From the NCBI RefSeq assembly GCF_013839515.1, contig NZ_JACDNQ010000004.1, forward strand, positions 161,324-225,323: a DNA stretch of 64,000 bases, in the 5' to 3' direction. The DNA comes from Natronomonas salinimetallica (GTDB lineage Archaea; Halobacteriota; Halobacteria; Halobacteriales; Haloarculaceae). The translations under genes and the position numbers were made by a program. This document shows, piece after piece, positions 19,901 through 27,426 of this stretch. The notes below the pieces were generated by a model that was not told where the DNA came from, ran no database searches, and was given only the letters and a program-made list of their open reading frames with translations. Numbering within the stretch: position 1 is the stretch's first letter; every line of letters begins with the position of its first letter.

Positions 19901-20136
19901 TCGCGGAACCGTTCGTATTTCTCCGTTCGTTCCGGCTTCGTTCTCAGGTCGTGTTCTTCCAAAAATGTCAGCAGTGTCCGTCGTTTAGCGGGTGATTTGA
20001 TGCCGCGAATGTCCCCCAGTTCCTCCCACGTGATACCTCGAAGATCTTCGAGTTCTTCGTAGCCTGCATCTCTGAAATTCTCTATCTTAGACGGACCGAA
20101 TCCTCGTAGATTTTCGATGTCCGCGAGTTCAGCCAT
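16921..20136 (-). CDS. Type III-like DNA adenine methyltransferase with HhH head
   Basis: 1071 residues, much longer than classical Mod subunits of about 650. Residues 1-62 are helix-hairpin-helix units (IENLRGFGPSKIENFRDAGY and a second, similar repeat). A long unassigned region to about 560 probably carries target recognition or packing functions. The beta-class order of catalytic motifs follows: DPPY at 576-579, then FAGSGTT at 837-843 for SAM binding. It should methylate adenine N6 to protect host DNA. A TATA-like ATTATTAG lies about 28 bases upstream of the ATG. The gene begins about 330 bp from tRNA-Phe and its duplicated 3' end, consistent with horizontal arrival. Confidence 0.85.
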   Translation of the reverse strand: MAELADIENLRGFGPSKIENFRDAGYEELEDLRGITWEELGDIRGIKSPAKRRTLLTFLEEHDLRTKPERTEKYERFRELLEKLFQFESADLDFGIYRIMNEKRDEISAFLDEGLPERVETELAASQSAKGRKAERRLDEVKAQIRDEFPNWIDDHGNIDEEAIPEDAQGIVKDRAKAYYDAKQEVEQAEITERTEAAIYQDLYRFFTRYYKDGDFVPQRRAANQEKYAIPYNGEEVKLHWANRQQYFVKTSEAFNDYTFRKDAYDITFRLHDAQIKRNDRKDDGKYFVLRESDPVSQDGRDVAVHFEYRALTPEDYDTYDLSEGSRTKGRDIQGVIEDRILSHASTQLEETLRQDSDVDRSDSTVLQRHLRNYRTKNESDYFIHKDLKGFLQRELEFYLKNEVFSWKEITNERGEIPFHVRARLNAVEHIATEIIDLVSEIEDFQKRLFEKQKFVVDSDYCITLDHIPEEYYPRILDNDEQIAAWKDLYAIDDSEGEGLSRFTEGEVIDGTFLENNPSVMLDTQYFATEFVFDILAEIEPLDETVDGLAIQSENVHALNLLEPTFGDSIAASYIDPPYNTGDDEGFVYKDSFQSSSWLSMMYDRSSLANQLLGDNGKLFVSISDDEFSNLKKALDDVFGRENFVSDIIWNSTKSVTNPAPISTAHTHNLFFAKDSETFKNNKDRFRLPAITEGFENPDDDPRGPWKADPFEVGGERPNQRYEITNPETGETFTPKEGNSWKNDYETFQQLKEDDRIVFGKSGTGRPKRKRFLSEAKDRGTTPTTLWDDLDTTTNATTYLRDMFGERGLFNNPKPVALVKRFAKLGTQSDDYILDFFAGSGTTAEATIQLNEEEGTDRKYIVVDMGEHFQDVLKPRIIKSVYSDEWEDGEPTTEGSRGVSHVFKYVSLEQYEDTLDNLESHGQQSKVDEFTGSYLKYFLEFELDGPSLLDLDELRTPFEYQMQIRQDDELKDTFINMVETFNYLLGLRVSRIRRYERLDREYRVVHGTNQDGDVRVVWRPVYDDDGEDFFESERDFLTEDVLADEDVVYINRDSALPETRSIEKAFETRMW

Positions 20137-20352
20137 CGTAATACCTCATCAACCAGGCGCTAATAATCATTCCGTGTTCAACATGTTTCGGGGTGGAATC
20201 CACGGCCGCACGTCGTGAGGGGTCGGCAATCACGGTCATAATGCAACAGGTCAAGGGCTACTTCTCGCGTCACCTCCGCGGCGAAGTAGAGTAACTGGCT
20301 GGCTCCCGCTGCGCGTACGCTACGCTCGCAGGCATTTGAACCGTGAGTGTAA

Positions 20353-20376
20353 TGCCGCCTCCCGGATTTGAACCGG
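20353..20376 (-). repeat. 24-bp copy of the tRNA-Phe 3' end, att-like
   Basis: This segment is identical over 24 bases to the 3' end (T arm plus acceptor) of tRNA-Phe at 20465-20488, in the same direction and 112 bp away. Direct repeats of a tRNA 3' end are the usual footprint of tyrosine-recombinase integration. Otherwise 20137-20464 holds no gene; a small palindrome GGAAGAC...GTCTTCC follows the repeat at 20376-20402. Confidence 0.65.
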
Positions 20377-20464
20377 AGGAAGACTCACTTCGTTCGTCTT
20401 CCAGGGCACAAATCCGTCCGGCGTCGTTCCTGTTGCTCGTCACTTCGCCCGTCACAACAGAATA

Positions 20465-20538
20465 TGCCGCCTCCCGGATTTGAACCGGGGACAGCTCGAT
20501 CTTCAGTCGAGTGCTCTCCCAGTCTGAGCTAAGGCGGC
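20465..20538 (-). tRNA. tRNA-Phe (anticodon GAA)
   Basis: Reading the minus strand, the acceptor GCCGCC pairs with GGCGGC and is followed by discriminator A. The D arm has AGCTCAGACTGGGAGAGC, the anticodon loop is CTGAAGA, and the T arm contains GGTTCAAATCC. CCA is not encoded, and no intron is seen. It sits downstream of the bacteriorhodopsin gene on the same strand. Its 3' end faces the restriction-modification block and is duplicated at 20353. Confidence 0.95.
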
Positions 20539-20651
20539 TCGCACCTCAACCGACACGTAGGGCATCAAAAAGGGTTTCGAAAGCCGCCGATGGCCGCGGG
20601 TTCGCGACGCGTACCGCATCGGCGGGGCTGCGGAGCGATTGCCGAAGGGGA

Positions 20652-21409
20652 TCAGTCGGCCCCAGCCGCCACGTCGGTTGCCGCACTCGTAGCGTCGCCG
20701 GCGGCGTCGAGGACGTCACGGCTCGACAGGAGGATGATGCCGAAGCCGACCTTCGCGACGATGTCGAGTACCATGAACCCGGCCGTTTCGGGGTAGAGAC
20801 CGATGATTCCGAGCCCTTCCGTCCCGACGATCCACCACACCGGATAGACGAGCCAGACGACGACGATGAGGTTCCGGAGGGTAGTAAACGTGGATTTGGC
20901 GGCCCCTGACAGTTGGCTCGCCTCCTCGGTCAGCGTCCCGAAGAGGAAATACACCAACACGAGCAAAAAGCCCGTGGAGACGCCCCACCAGATGATTCGA
21001 TCCCCGACGGGGGAGAGCATGACACCGGCCGTCGACAGCGTCGCCACGGCACCGGTACCGATCATCAGCGCATCGAGACCGACGAGCGTGGCGATCTGGT
21101 TTCGATTCGCCCCGGCGAGCAACCCGAGGTCGATGAGCAAAAGCGGCGTCGTGAACAGCCAGTCGGTGTATCTGGCCCAGTATATCGGGAGCTCTTCGCC
21201 GCCGACTTCGACCGTGGTTAGGCCGAAGCCGAGCGCCATACTGAGATAGTTCACGAACGCGATCGCGGTGATAAATATCGTGACGATGTAGAACTCCTGA
21301 CGGCGTCTGTTTTTTCGCCCCAACCGCGGGCGATGAAATACAGCATGCCGAGGAACATTCCCGCCGTGCCGATCCACAGCCACAGTGACTCGCTGCCTGG
21401 TTGTGCCAT
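20652..21409 (-). pseudogene. bop: Bacteriorhodopsin, broken by a one-base frameshift
   Basis: From the ATG at 21409 the frame reads [19 protein letters not shown] through helix A to GWGEK, then leaves frame at a run of six A (T6 at 21310-21315 on the plus strand). One extra A restores [17 protein letters not shown] and the rest of a full proton-pump opsin to 20652. All functional residues are intact: [11 protein letters not shown] (Asp85 equivalent), the following PLLLID (Asp96), the extracellular TEGLG and PETAGF glutamates, and [11 protein letters not shown] with Asp212 and the retinal lysine. The start is supported by a Bat-type activator site upstream. Decay is therefore recent, or the base is a sequencing error, or slippage rescues expression. 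Confidence 0.85.
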
Positions 21410-21452
21410 GAGTACGTATCGTACTATGGGCTCGTTGGTCATGTAGAACGCA

Positions 21453-21467
21453 CCTAACTAGTATGGT
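21453..21467 (-). promoter_or_regulatory. Bat-type upstream activator site of bop
   Basis: The minus strand reads ACCATACTAGTTAGG, fitting the haloarchaeal bop-regulon UAS as I recall it (ACC, two or so variable bases, ACTAGTT, one variable base, GG). Its centre is about 50 bases above the ATG at 21409, the expected position for a Bat-controlled, nearly leaderless bop transcript. No bat gene is in the window. Confidence 0.7.
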
Positions 21468-21471
21468 TTCA

Positions 21472-21536
21472 CTGCCGCCGTATTCGTGAAGGCCGACTGC
21501 CGCCGTATTCGGGAAGGCCGACTGCCGCCGTACTCG
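21472..21536. repeat. 25-bp tandem repeat between bop and trkH
   Basis: Units begin at 21472, 21497 and 21522 (core CTGCCGCCGTATTCG), the third being partial and diverged. It lies just beyond the activator site of bop, in the region shared with the divergent trkH. Confidence 0.85.
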
Positions 21537-21662
21537 GGGGGATCACAGCGTCCCCGTGGCGGCTACCTCCGACTACGGTCTGTCCTCCCTCTCGTCCGAC
21601 CTATCGTCAACGCGAGTTGTGTTTTCGATAGTTTGATACGCCCGACAGGATTCCACAACGCT

Positions 21663-23201
21663 ATGGCGTGGCGAGTACGTTGGAAAGCGAGTGTCGGGCT
21701 TCTCGGCACCGGATTGAAATATCTCGCAGTCACGATGTTCGTCCCCCTGGTCGTCGCCGTGGTGTACGCCGAAGATATCTGGGTCTTCGCCCTCTCGATC
21801 GGTATCGTTACGGCGGCGGGACTCGCGCTCGAGCAGGTCGACGCCGACCCCGAACTCGGGCCGCGGGAGGCACTCTTGTTCGTCTCCTTGGCCTGGCTCA
21901 TGGCCGCTTTGGTCGGCACCGTCCCGTATCTGTTGGCGGGGTACGGGACCGCGTCGACGCTCGCCCATCCCGTCAACGCGCTGTTCGAGTCGATGAGCGG
22001 CTTTACGACGACCGGTGCGACGGTCATGGGGGAGATCAGCCTCGAGCGACACTCCCACGCCGTGTTGATGTGGCGACAGCTCACACAGTGGCTCGGCGGG
22101 ATGGGGATCATCGTTCTGATGATCGCGATCCTGCCCGAAGTCGCCGTCAACGGCGCACAGCTGATGGCGTCGGAGGCCCCCGGGCCGGAACTGCAAAAGC
22201 TCACCCCCAAGATCGCGGAAACCGCACGTGTTCTCTGGTTGATCTACTTCGGGTTCACCGTCGTGTACATCTGTTTGCTCTACGGCCTTCACCTGGCCGA
22301 ACTGGCACCGAACATGGACCTGTACAACGCCATCGCGCACGGCTTTAGCACGCTCCCGACTGGCGGGTTCTCACCGCAGGCCGACAGCATCGCCGCGTTC
22401 TCGGCCATCGTCCAGTGGGTCGTGATCCCGTTCATGATCGTCGCGGGCGTCAATTTCGCGCTGTTTTGGCACGTCCTGAAAGGTGAGGCGGAGGTCATGC
22501 TCGAAAACGCCGAATTCCGCTTTTACGCCGGAGCGATCGCCGTCTTGGTCGCCGTGTTGACGTTTCTGTTGGTCCGCGGAGCCGCGCCACCGACCGAACT
22601 GGGTGGCGTAACGGACGGGCTCACGGAGAACACCCTCCGTCAGGCCGCATTCCAGGTCGCATCGCTCATGAACTCGACCGGGTACGCGACGGCGGATTTC
22701 GCACAGTGGGACACGCACGCACAGGTGTTTTTGCTGTTCGCGATGTTCGTCGGCGGCTCGGCCGGATCCACCGGTGGCGGGGTCAAAGTCGTTCGGTGGC
22801 TGGTCGTGTTGAAAACGATCCGGCGTGAACTGTTCACGACGGCACACCCCGACGCCGTCAAACCGGTGCGGCTCAGCGGTAGTGTCGTCGACGAGGACGC
22901 GGTCCGGGGTATCATCGTCTTTACGGTCCTGTACATCCTGTTGTTCGGGTTCGCAGCGGTGTTTCTCTCGCTCGATACGGCCCGGATCGGGATCCAGATC
23001 TCGACACTAGAGGCGATCAGCGCATCCCTCGCGACGCTCGGAAACATCGGGCCGGGCTTCGGCCGACTGGGACCGTTCGGCAGTTATCTGTTCTTTTCGA
23101 TCCCGTCGAAACTACTCATGATCTTTCTCATGTGGGTCGGACGGCTGGAGATCGTTCCCGTCTTGGCGATCTTCGTTTCGGCGCTCGACAACCGGCACTG
23201 A
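21663..23201 (+). CDS. trkH: TrkH-family potassium uptake channel
   Basis: 512 residues from the ATG at 21663, the first start compatible with a membrane-protein N-terminus (MAWRVRWKASVGLLGTGLKY). About ten membrane helices are arranged as four pore repeats; filter-like loops include SMSGFTTTGATVM, GFSTLPTGGFSP, SLMNSTGYATAD and ATLGNIGPGFG. A glycine-rich intramembrane loop FVGGSAGSTGGGVKV is present, as in TrkH/KtrB. It imports K+, the main compatible solute of haloarchaea, and needs an RCK partner such as TrkA at 25387-26067. A second, diverged TrkH is encoded on the opposite strand at 23655-25205. Confidence 0.93.
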   Translation: MAWRVRWKASVGLLGTGLKYLAVTMFVPLVVAVVYAEDIWVFALSIGIVTAAGLALEQVDADPELGPREALLFVSLAWLMAALVGTVPYLLAGYGTASTLAHPVNALFESMSGFTTTGATVMGEISLERHSHAVLMWRQLTQWLGGMGIIVLMIAILPEVAVNGAQLMASEAPGPELQKLTPKIAETARVLWLIYFGFTVVYICLLYGLHLAELAPNMDLYNAIAHGFSTLPTGGFSPQADSIAAFSAIVQWVVIPFMIVAGVNFALFWHVLKGEAEVMLENAEFRFYAGAIAVLVAVLTFLLVRGAAPPTELGGVTDGLTENTLRQAAFQVASLMNSTGYATADFAQWDTHAQVFLLFAMFVGGSAGSTGGGVKVVRWLVVLKTIRRELFTTAHPDAVKPVRLSGSVVDEDAVRGIIVFTVLYILLFGFAAVFLSLDTARIGIQISTLEAISASLATLGNIGPGFGRLGPFGSYLFFSIPSKLLMIFLMWVGRLEIVPVLAIFVSALDNRH

Positions 23202-23305
23202 GATCGACGTCAGTAGCTCACGGAGCTCACTTGAGACGGAGCACTCAAGAGAGGGGGTTCCGAACCGATAAAAGTCGTACAGGAAACGCAAAGCGGATTT
23301 TGAAC

Positions 23306-23377
23306 GGGGGGTTCCGCGTCACGGCCGAACGCGTCCCGCGTACGTCCTCCGGGAAGATCGTGAATGGAGAGCTATAG
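23306..23377 (+). pseudogene. C-terminal remnant of an AMP-forming ligase
   Basis: In one frame the DNA reads GFRVTAERVPRTSSGKIVNG, then ends at a TAG made by the border of the adjacent MITE. PRTSSGK is the A10 lysine motif that closes acyl-CoA synthetases and related adenylating enzymes. Nothing upstream continues the family, so it is a relic at most. The identification rests on one short motif. Confidence 0.35.
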
Positions 23378-23529
23378 CAGAGATCGGAAAACAAGACACA
23401 CTCGACCGCACGGCGGCAGTGCGATCGATGTGTACATCGTTGTGATGTTTACTATAGTTGTGATGTTTACTATAGTTGCGATGTTTACTATAGTTGCGAT
23501 GTCTACTATAGTTGCGATGTCTACTATAG
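23373..23529. mobile_element. Palindromic MITE (TATAGTAG family) with amplified end
   Basis: Begins TATAGCAGAGATCGGAAAAC and shares the hairpin core CGCACGGCGGCAGTGCG with the copies at 44957, 50129 and 62069. Its right end is expanded into about five tandem copies of an 18-bp unit (TTGTGATGTTTACTATAG and variants TTGCGATGTCTACTATAG) from about 23440 to 23529. The rest of 23202-23654 has no gene. Confidence 0.8.
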
Positions 23530-23654
23530 CGAACTGACCCCCGACATCTACGTCAGGACGTCCCTGTCCCGGTGCCGTGCGATCGTCACGAAACGATGGT
23601 CGACAGTGTCAGGTCGGCGGAACTGCCGATGCGTTGTGAGGTACTGGGGGTCGT

Positions 23655-25205
23655 TCACTCCCGATACAGATCGAGGCGGCCGAGGATCGCACCGAGTACC
23701 ACCGCGATCGGTATGATCTCTAGGCGACCGACCCACATATTGAGGATCAACATCCCCTTCGTGATCGTCGGCATTTCGGGCCCGGTGATGCCGGCGTCGA
23801 GGCCGACGTTGCTCTGTGCACTCATCACGTCGAACACGATGTACTCCAGGGGATAGGCGGACGGTAGCGCGTACAGGAAGACGGCGACGCCGAGACAGAG
23901 AAAGGCGAGCCACAGAATGAACACGACCGTCGCCTCGGTATACTCACGCTGGAGTTGTTTTTCGCTGAGCCGTCGGTCCCCGATCCGGAGATATCGGACC
24001 GCGGTTTCGGGCACGAACACGCTCTCGACCTGCCATACCGTACCCTTGATGAGTGTGATCACACGGATGAGTTTGATACCGCTCACCGTCGAACCGGCGG
24101 CAGCGCCGGTGAGCATTCCGAGACACATAAACAACGTCGCCCCGGCGTTCCAGACGCGTCCCGTCCCCGTCCCGACTGCCGCCGTCCCGAACCCGGCGTT
24201 CGAGGTGGCGGAGACGAACTGAAACAGCGCGATCCGGAACGTCTCCTCGACCGATCCGTACTGTCCGTTTCCGTACAGAATTCCGGTCAGCACGAGCGAT
24301 CCGGCCGTAAACCAGATCAAAACCCACCGCGTCTGCAGGTCGGTATAAAAGTTGTGCAGTTCGCCTTTGAATATCAGGTAGTGGATCGGAAACGCGATAC
24401 TCCCGGCGATCATGACCGGGACGACCGCATACTCTATCAGCGGACTGTTATAGTGGCCGATCGAGTCGGCGTGAACGGAGAATCCACCGGTCGCGATACC
24501 GGTCATGCCGTGGTTGATCGCGTCCCAAAGCGGCATTCCGACCGAAAAAAACAGCAGGATGGATCCGATCGTAAGACCGAGGTAGATCTTCCAGATCTCC
24601 TGGACGGTCGAGACGATGCTCGGATGGATCTTCTCGGAGCGGGCCTCGCTCTCGTACAGCGTGAACGACCCGCTTCCGGGACGTGCGAGGATCGCGACTG
24701 TCAACACGATCACGCCCACACCGCCGATCCACTCGGTGAACGACCGCCACCAGTGAAGCGACCGCGGGAGGTTCTCCTCGACGGCGGCCATCGTCAGGCC
24801 GGTCCCGGTGAAGCCGCTCATGCTCTCGAACACCGAATCGAGCGGGTGGAGAAATATCGCCGTCGTCTCGTCCAGCGGTGGCGTGTGTGCCCACACCGGG
24901 AGCGGATCGAGCGCGATCGTCCATGCGACCAGCAGAAACGGGATCCCTCCGAGCAGTCCGGTCGCCCCCCACGCACTGGCGGCGGTAACCATCGCTTCGA
25001 GTTTCCCCGGCGGCTCCGCATCGCGATAGGCCCGGACGAGGGCGGTCCCGATGCCGGCCACGACGAGCGACGAGATACCGAAAGCCGGAACCGCGTAGTA
25101 TTCTCGGTGGCCGACGGCGACCGCGATCGAGACGACCAACATGAGCGAGACCGCCTGAAGGATACGACCGACGTCCCGCCCGACCGTTCGGGTGTTTACC
25201 CGCAT
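23655..25205 (-). CDS. trkH: TrkH-family potassium uptake channel, second copy
   Basis: 516 residues, convergent with the first trkH and only distantly similar to it. Pore-loop segments include SMSGFTGTGLTMA, GMTGIATGGFSVH, SATSNAGFGTAA and SAQSNVGLDAGI, with GAAAGSTVSGIKLIRVITL as the intramembrane loop. The N-terminus MRVNTRTVGRDVGRILQAVS leads into the first helix. The trkA gene lies upstream on the same strand with 181 bp between them, so this copy is the likelier TrkA partner. That spacer is filled by a 27-bp tandem repeat. Confidence 0.93.
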   Translation of the reverse strand: MRVNTRTVGRDVGRILQAVSLMLVVSIAVAVGHREYYAVPAFGISSLVVAGIGTALVRAYRDAEPPGKLEAMVTAASAWGATGLLGGIPFLLVAWTIALDPLPVWAHTPPLDETTAIFLHPLDSVFESMSGFTGTGLTMAAVEENLPRSLHWWRSFTEWIGGVGVIVLTVAILARPGSGSFTLYESEARSEKIHPSIVSTVQEIWKIYLGLTIGSILLFFSVGMPLWDAINHGMTGIATGGFSVHADSIGHYNSPLIEYAVVPVMIAGSIAFPIHYLIFKGELHNFYTDLQTRWVLIWFTAGSLVLTGILYGNGQYGSVEETFRIALFQFVSATSNAGFGTAAVGTGTGRVWNAGATLFMCLGMLTGAAAGSTVSGIKLIRVITLIKGTVWQVESVFVPETAVRYLRIGDRRLSEKQLQREYTEATVVFILWLAFLCLGVAVFLYALPSAYPLEYIVFDVMSAQSNVGLDAGITGPEMPTITKGMLILNMWVGRLEIIPIAVVLGAILGRLDLYRE

Positions 25206-25249
25206 TGCTCTCGTCCGCCCGCCGATCCGGACACTGTCAGGGCGTCCCC

Positions 25250-25345
25250 CTGTGCGTGGGTCGGCCTCCTGGCCCTCTGTGCGTGGGTCGGCCTCCTGGC
25301 CCTCTGTGCGTGGGTCGGCCTCCCGGCCCCCTGTGCGTGGGTCGG
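25250..25345. repeat. 27-bp tandem repeat, four copies
   Basis: Units start at 25250, 25277, 25304 and 25331 (core CTGTGCGTGGGTCGG), the first two nearly identical. It occupies most of the trkA-trkH spacer and could affect read-through or vary in copy number. Confidence 0.9.
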
Positions 25346-25386
25346 TCTACACGCCAAACGGACGGGAGACCGGGCGATACCGTAGG

Positions 25387-26067
25387 TCATCGGTCCTCAT
25401 GGTGCCCGAACAGGTCCGTGAGTTCCGGATCCGCACCGAACGCCGAATAGACCGTCACCAGATCGCCGGGCTTGATTTCGGTGCTCCCTCGCGGCGTGAT
25501 CGGCGATTCGAGGTCGGCGCGTTCGACGGCGATGATGAGGACGTCGTCCGGGAGGACCCCCTCGTGGACCGCTTGCTCGACCGTCTTGCCGGCGATCGGC
25601 GCGTCCTCCGTGATCGTTATTTCGAAGACCTCCGCCGTCTCGCCGATCCGCAGATAATCGACGATCGCCGGGCGGGCGACGGACCGATACAGGTACTCCG
25701 CGATGAGCTGCTGGGGGTTCTCCATCGTGTTGACGTCGATCTGCCGGTACAACTGCATGTGTTCGGGATTGTGGACGACGGATACGATCATCGGTATCTC
25801 GAGTTCCTTCGCGAGCATACAGACCATGATGTTCGTCGCGTCCTGGTCGGTGGTCGAGACGATGGCGTCCGCCTGCGTCGCACCCGCGTCCTCCAGAACG
25901 CCTTTGCTTGTTGCGTCCGCCTGGAGCACCAGACAGTCGTGTTCGCTGGCCACCCGATCCGCTTTCGCCTCGTCCTTTTCGATGACGACGACCTCGTTGC
26001 CCGACCGAATCGCGATCTCGATCAGGGGTGTTCCGATGTCCCCGGCGCCGACGACGACGATATACAT
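25387..26067 (-). CDS. trkA: TrkA-type RCK regulator of potassium uptake
   Basis: 226 residues. The N-terminal RCK-N Rossmann domain begins MYIVVVGAGDIGTPLIEIA (GxGxxG), with acidic Glu in VIEKDEAKAD selecting NAD(H). Residues from about 140 form the RCK-C domain (ITEDAPIAGKTVEQAVHEG, then IKPGDLVTVYSA). Soluble RCK rings gate TrkH channels by binding nucleotide. Its placement upstream of trkH at 23655-25205 supports that pairing. A single-RCK protein, it is half the size of bacterial TrkA. Confidence 0.92.
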   Translation of the reverse strand: MYIVVVGAGDIGTPLIEIAIRSGNEVVVIEKDEAKADRVASEHDCLVLQADATSKGVLEDAGATQADAIVSTTDQDATNIMVCMLAKELEIPMIVSVVHNPEHMQLYRQIDVNTMENPQQLIAEYLYRSVARPAIVDYLRIGETAEVFEITITEDAPIAGKTVEQAVHEGVLPDDVLIIAVERADLESPITPRGSTEIKPGDLVTVYSAFGADPELTDLFGHHEDR

Positions 26068-26214
26068 GTGTTATCCGGTTTACCCCCATCAAATAAAAAA
26101 GCGTACCGTCCGCCCTCCGGTCGGGGACCGTGGGGCTCCCGTACGTGGCCCGTCGATCACGGCCCGGAGACGCGGCGCGACACGGCCTTCGCCCCCGGCG
26201 AGACGGTATAGTGA

Positions 26215-26322
26215 TACTGGTGGACGAAATCAAATGAAACCGACTCACGAGTGATCCGCCGTTCGCTCCGTCGAACGGCGTGATCCTCGTGCGTCGTGTG
26301 TACATTCTTTTGTTCATCAGTA
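26215..26322. mobile_element. MITE, TACTGG family, 108 bp, copy 2
   Basis: TACTGG...CAGTA with target duplication TGA at 26212-26214 and 26323-26325. It is nearly identical to copies 3 and 4. It accounts for the centre of the 26068-26440 gap, which otherwise shows nothing recognisable. Confidence 0.85.
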
Positions 26323-26440
26323 TGAGTTGTGAAACGAGGGGGTCGCCGACCGGAAGCCGTTCCGAATCGAGGGCACCGACGCTGCGGTCCGGCGGTATCA
26401 CACACGAACGTTGACGTGGGGCGGTAGCGAACCGTCACGT

Positions 26441-26677
26441 ATGGATACCACCGACTCCGCCCGGCGGGGACAACGACTGAAGCGGATGGTACGGAGTGAA
26501 GTCGAGAGCCGGGAGGACGTAGTCAACTACGAGATCGCACAGACCGACGACCCCGGCATTCATCTGATCATCGAGACGGACAGCGACGTCAGCCACTACC
26601 ACGTCGCACTCGAGCGCCACCCCGAGGGAACGGTGAAGACAAACTGGCAGTATCTGGGTACCGAAGGGGACGATTGA
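26441..26677 (+). CDS. Small haloarchaeal protein of unknown function
   Basis: 78 residues from the ATG at 26441 (MDTTDSARRGQRLKRMVRSE). Basic N-terminal helix, then a predicted beta-rich part (GIHLIIETDSDVSHYHVALE, KTNWQYLG). No membrane segment or cysteine. Codon choice fits its surroundings. Not recognised beyond looking like a conserved haloarchaeal small protein; neighbours give no hint. Confidence 0.55.
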   Translation: MDTTDSARRGQRLKRMVRSEVESREDVVNYEIAQTDDPGIHLIIETDSDVSHYHVALERHPEGTVKTNWQYLGTEGDD

Positions 26678-27426
26678 TCGCCGGTTCGGCGTCGGACCCG
26701 ACGGTGAGTTCGTGGGCGACCCGACAGATGGGGGTTCGTTCCCGGGCCGCGTCGATCCCCTCGATAATCAATGTGCTTTCAGTCCGGGGATTCGCTACCG
26801 GGACCATGGTCGTTGGAGCCACACTCCCGGTGGGGGCAACCGCATCGACAATGGCAAAACAGTCGAGAAACGTATATTTCTGCGTTTTATTTTTCTAAGT
26901 ATATGTTTGGCATCGTTTCGAGTTTCGTGTTGTTCGTATCCGAAATCGAGGCCACGACGGTTGCGGGCGTCTCTCGGTGAGTACGGGTAACCAACGAGAG
27001 ACGCGGCATCGTCGCCGGCGTGTCTCCCGCGGAGTTCACCAACAGCGCGTCGGGGAGCACGTTGTTCGTAGTCGGCTTGGACAGCGTATGGTCCACTTCG
27101 TTCGTTTTGGAGTCGACGGTGTCGCATACTAAGAACGCTCACTGTCGAGTCGGCGTACCGTTTCGTCGACCGCGACGTGATCCGGATCCCGATCAGGTTC
27201 GGGCCGTGGATCGGCTCTCGCATCCCAGTTGCGACCGGTCGGATGCGCTCATTCAGTGCCAAATATTTCAAAAATAAAGACTACAAACAAAAAATATAGG
27301 TATGCCGGATAGAGCGGCATATCGAGCTCCAGCGGCGGTCACGGTGTCGCTTCTCGCTCCACGAAGCCCAGCTGAGAGTCACGTCGCGTGTTCACTGCGA
27401 AAGAACACCGCCAGTGTTCTATCCGT
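26678..27426. other. Long gap without a recognisable gene
   Basis: AT content rises sharply around 26870-26910 and 27260-27310. On the minus strand 26690-26822 one frame reads VPVANPRTESTLIIEGIDAA, faintly like a universal-stress-protein start, and the frame around 26900-27090 looks partly coding, but neither extends to a recognisable protein. I regard the stretch as decayed DNA. Confidence 0.4.

Noticed and set aside
21310..21315. Programmed -1 frameshifting site in bop
   Set aside because: The A6C run looks like a slippery heptamer, but the reading frame is GAA AAA ACA, not in the A-AAA-AAC phase, and no strong downstream structure was evident. Kept only as one possibility in the bop finding.
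25250..25345. CRISPR-like array
   Set aside because: The units are directly contiguous with a 27-bp period and no unique spacers; it is a simple tandem repeat.
26690..26822. Universal-stress-protein fragment on the minus strand
   Set aside because: Only about 40 residues show a faint resemblance, without the ATP-binding motif; noted in the gap description instead.
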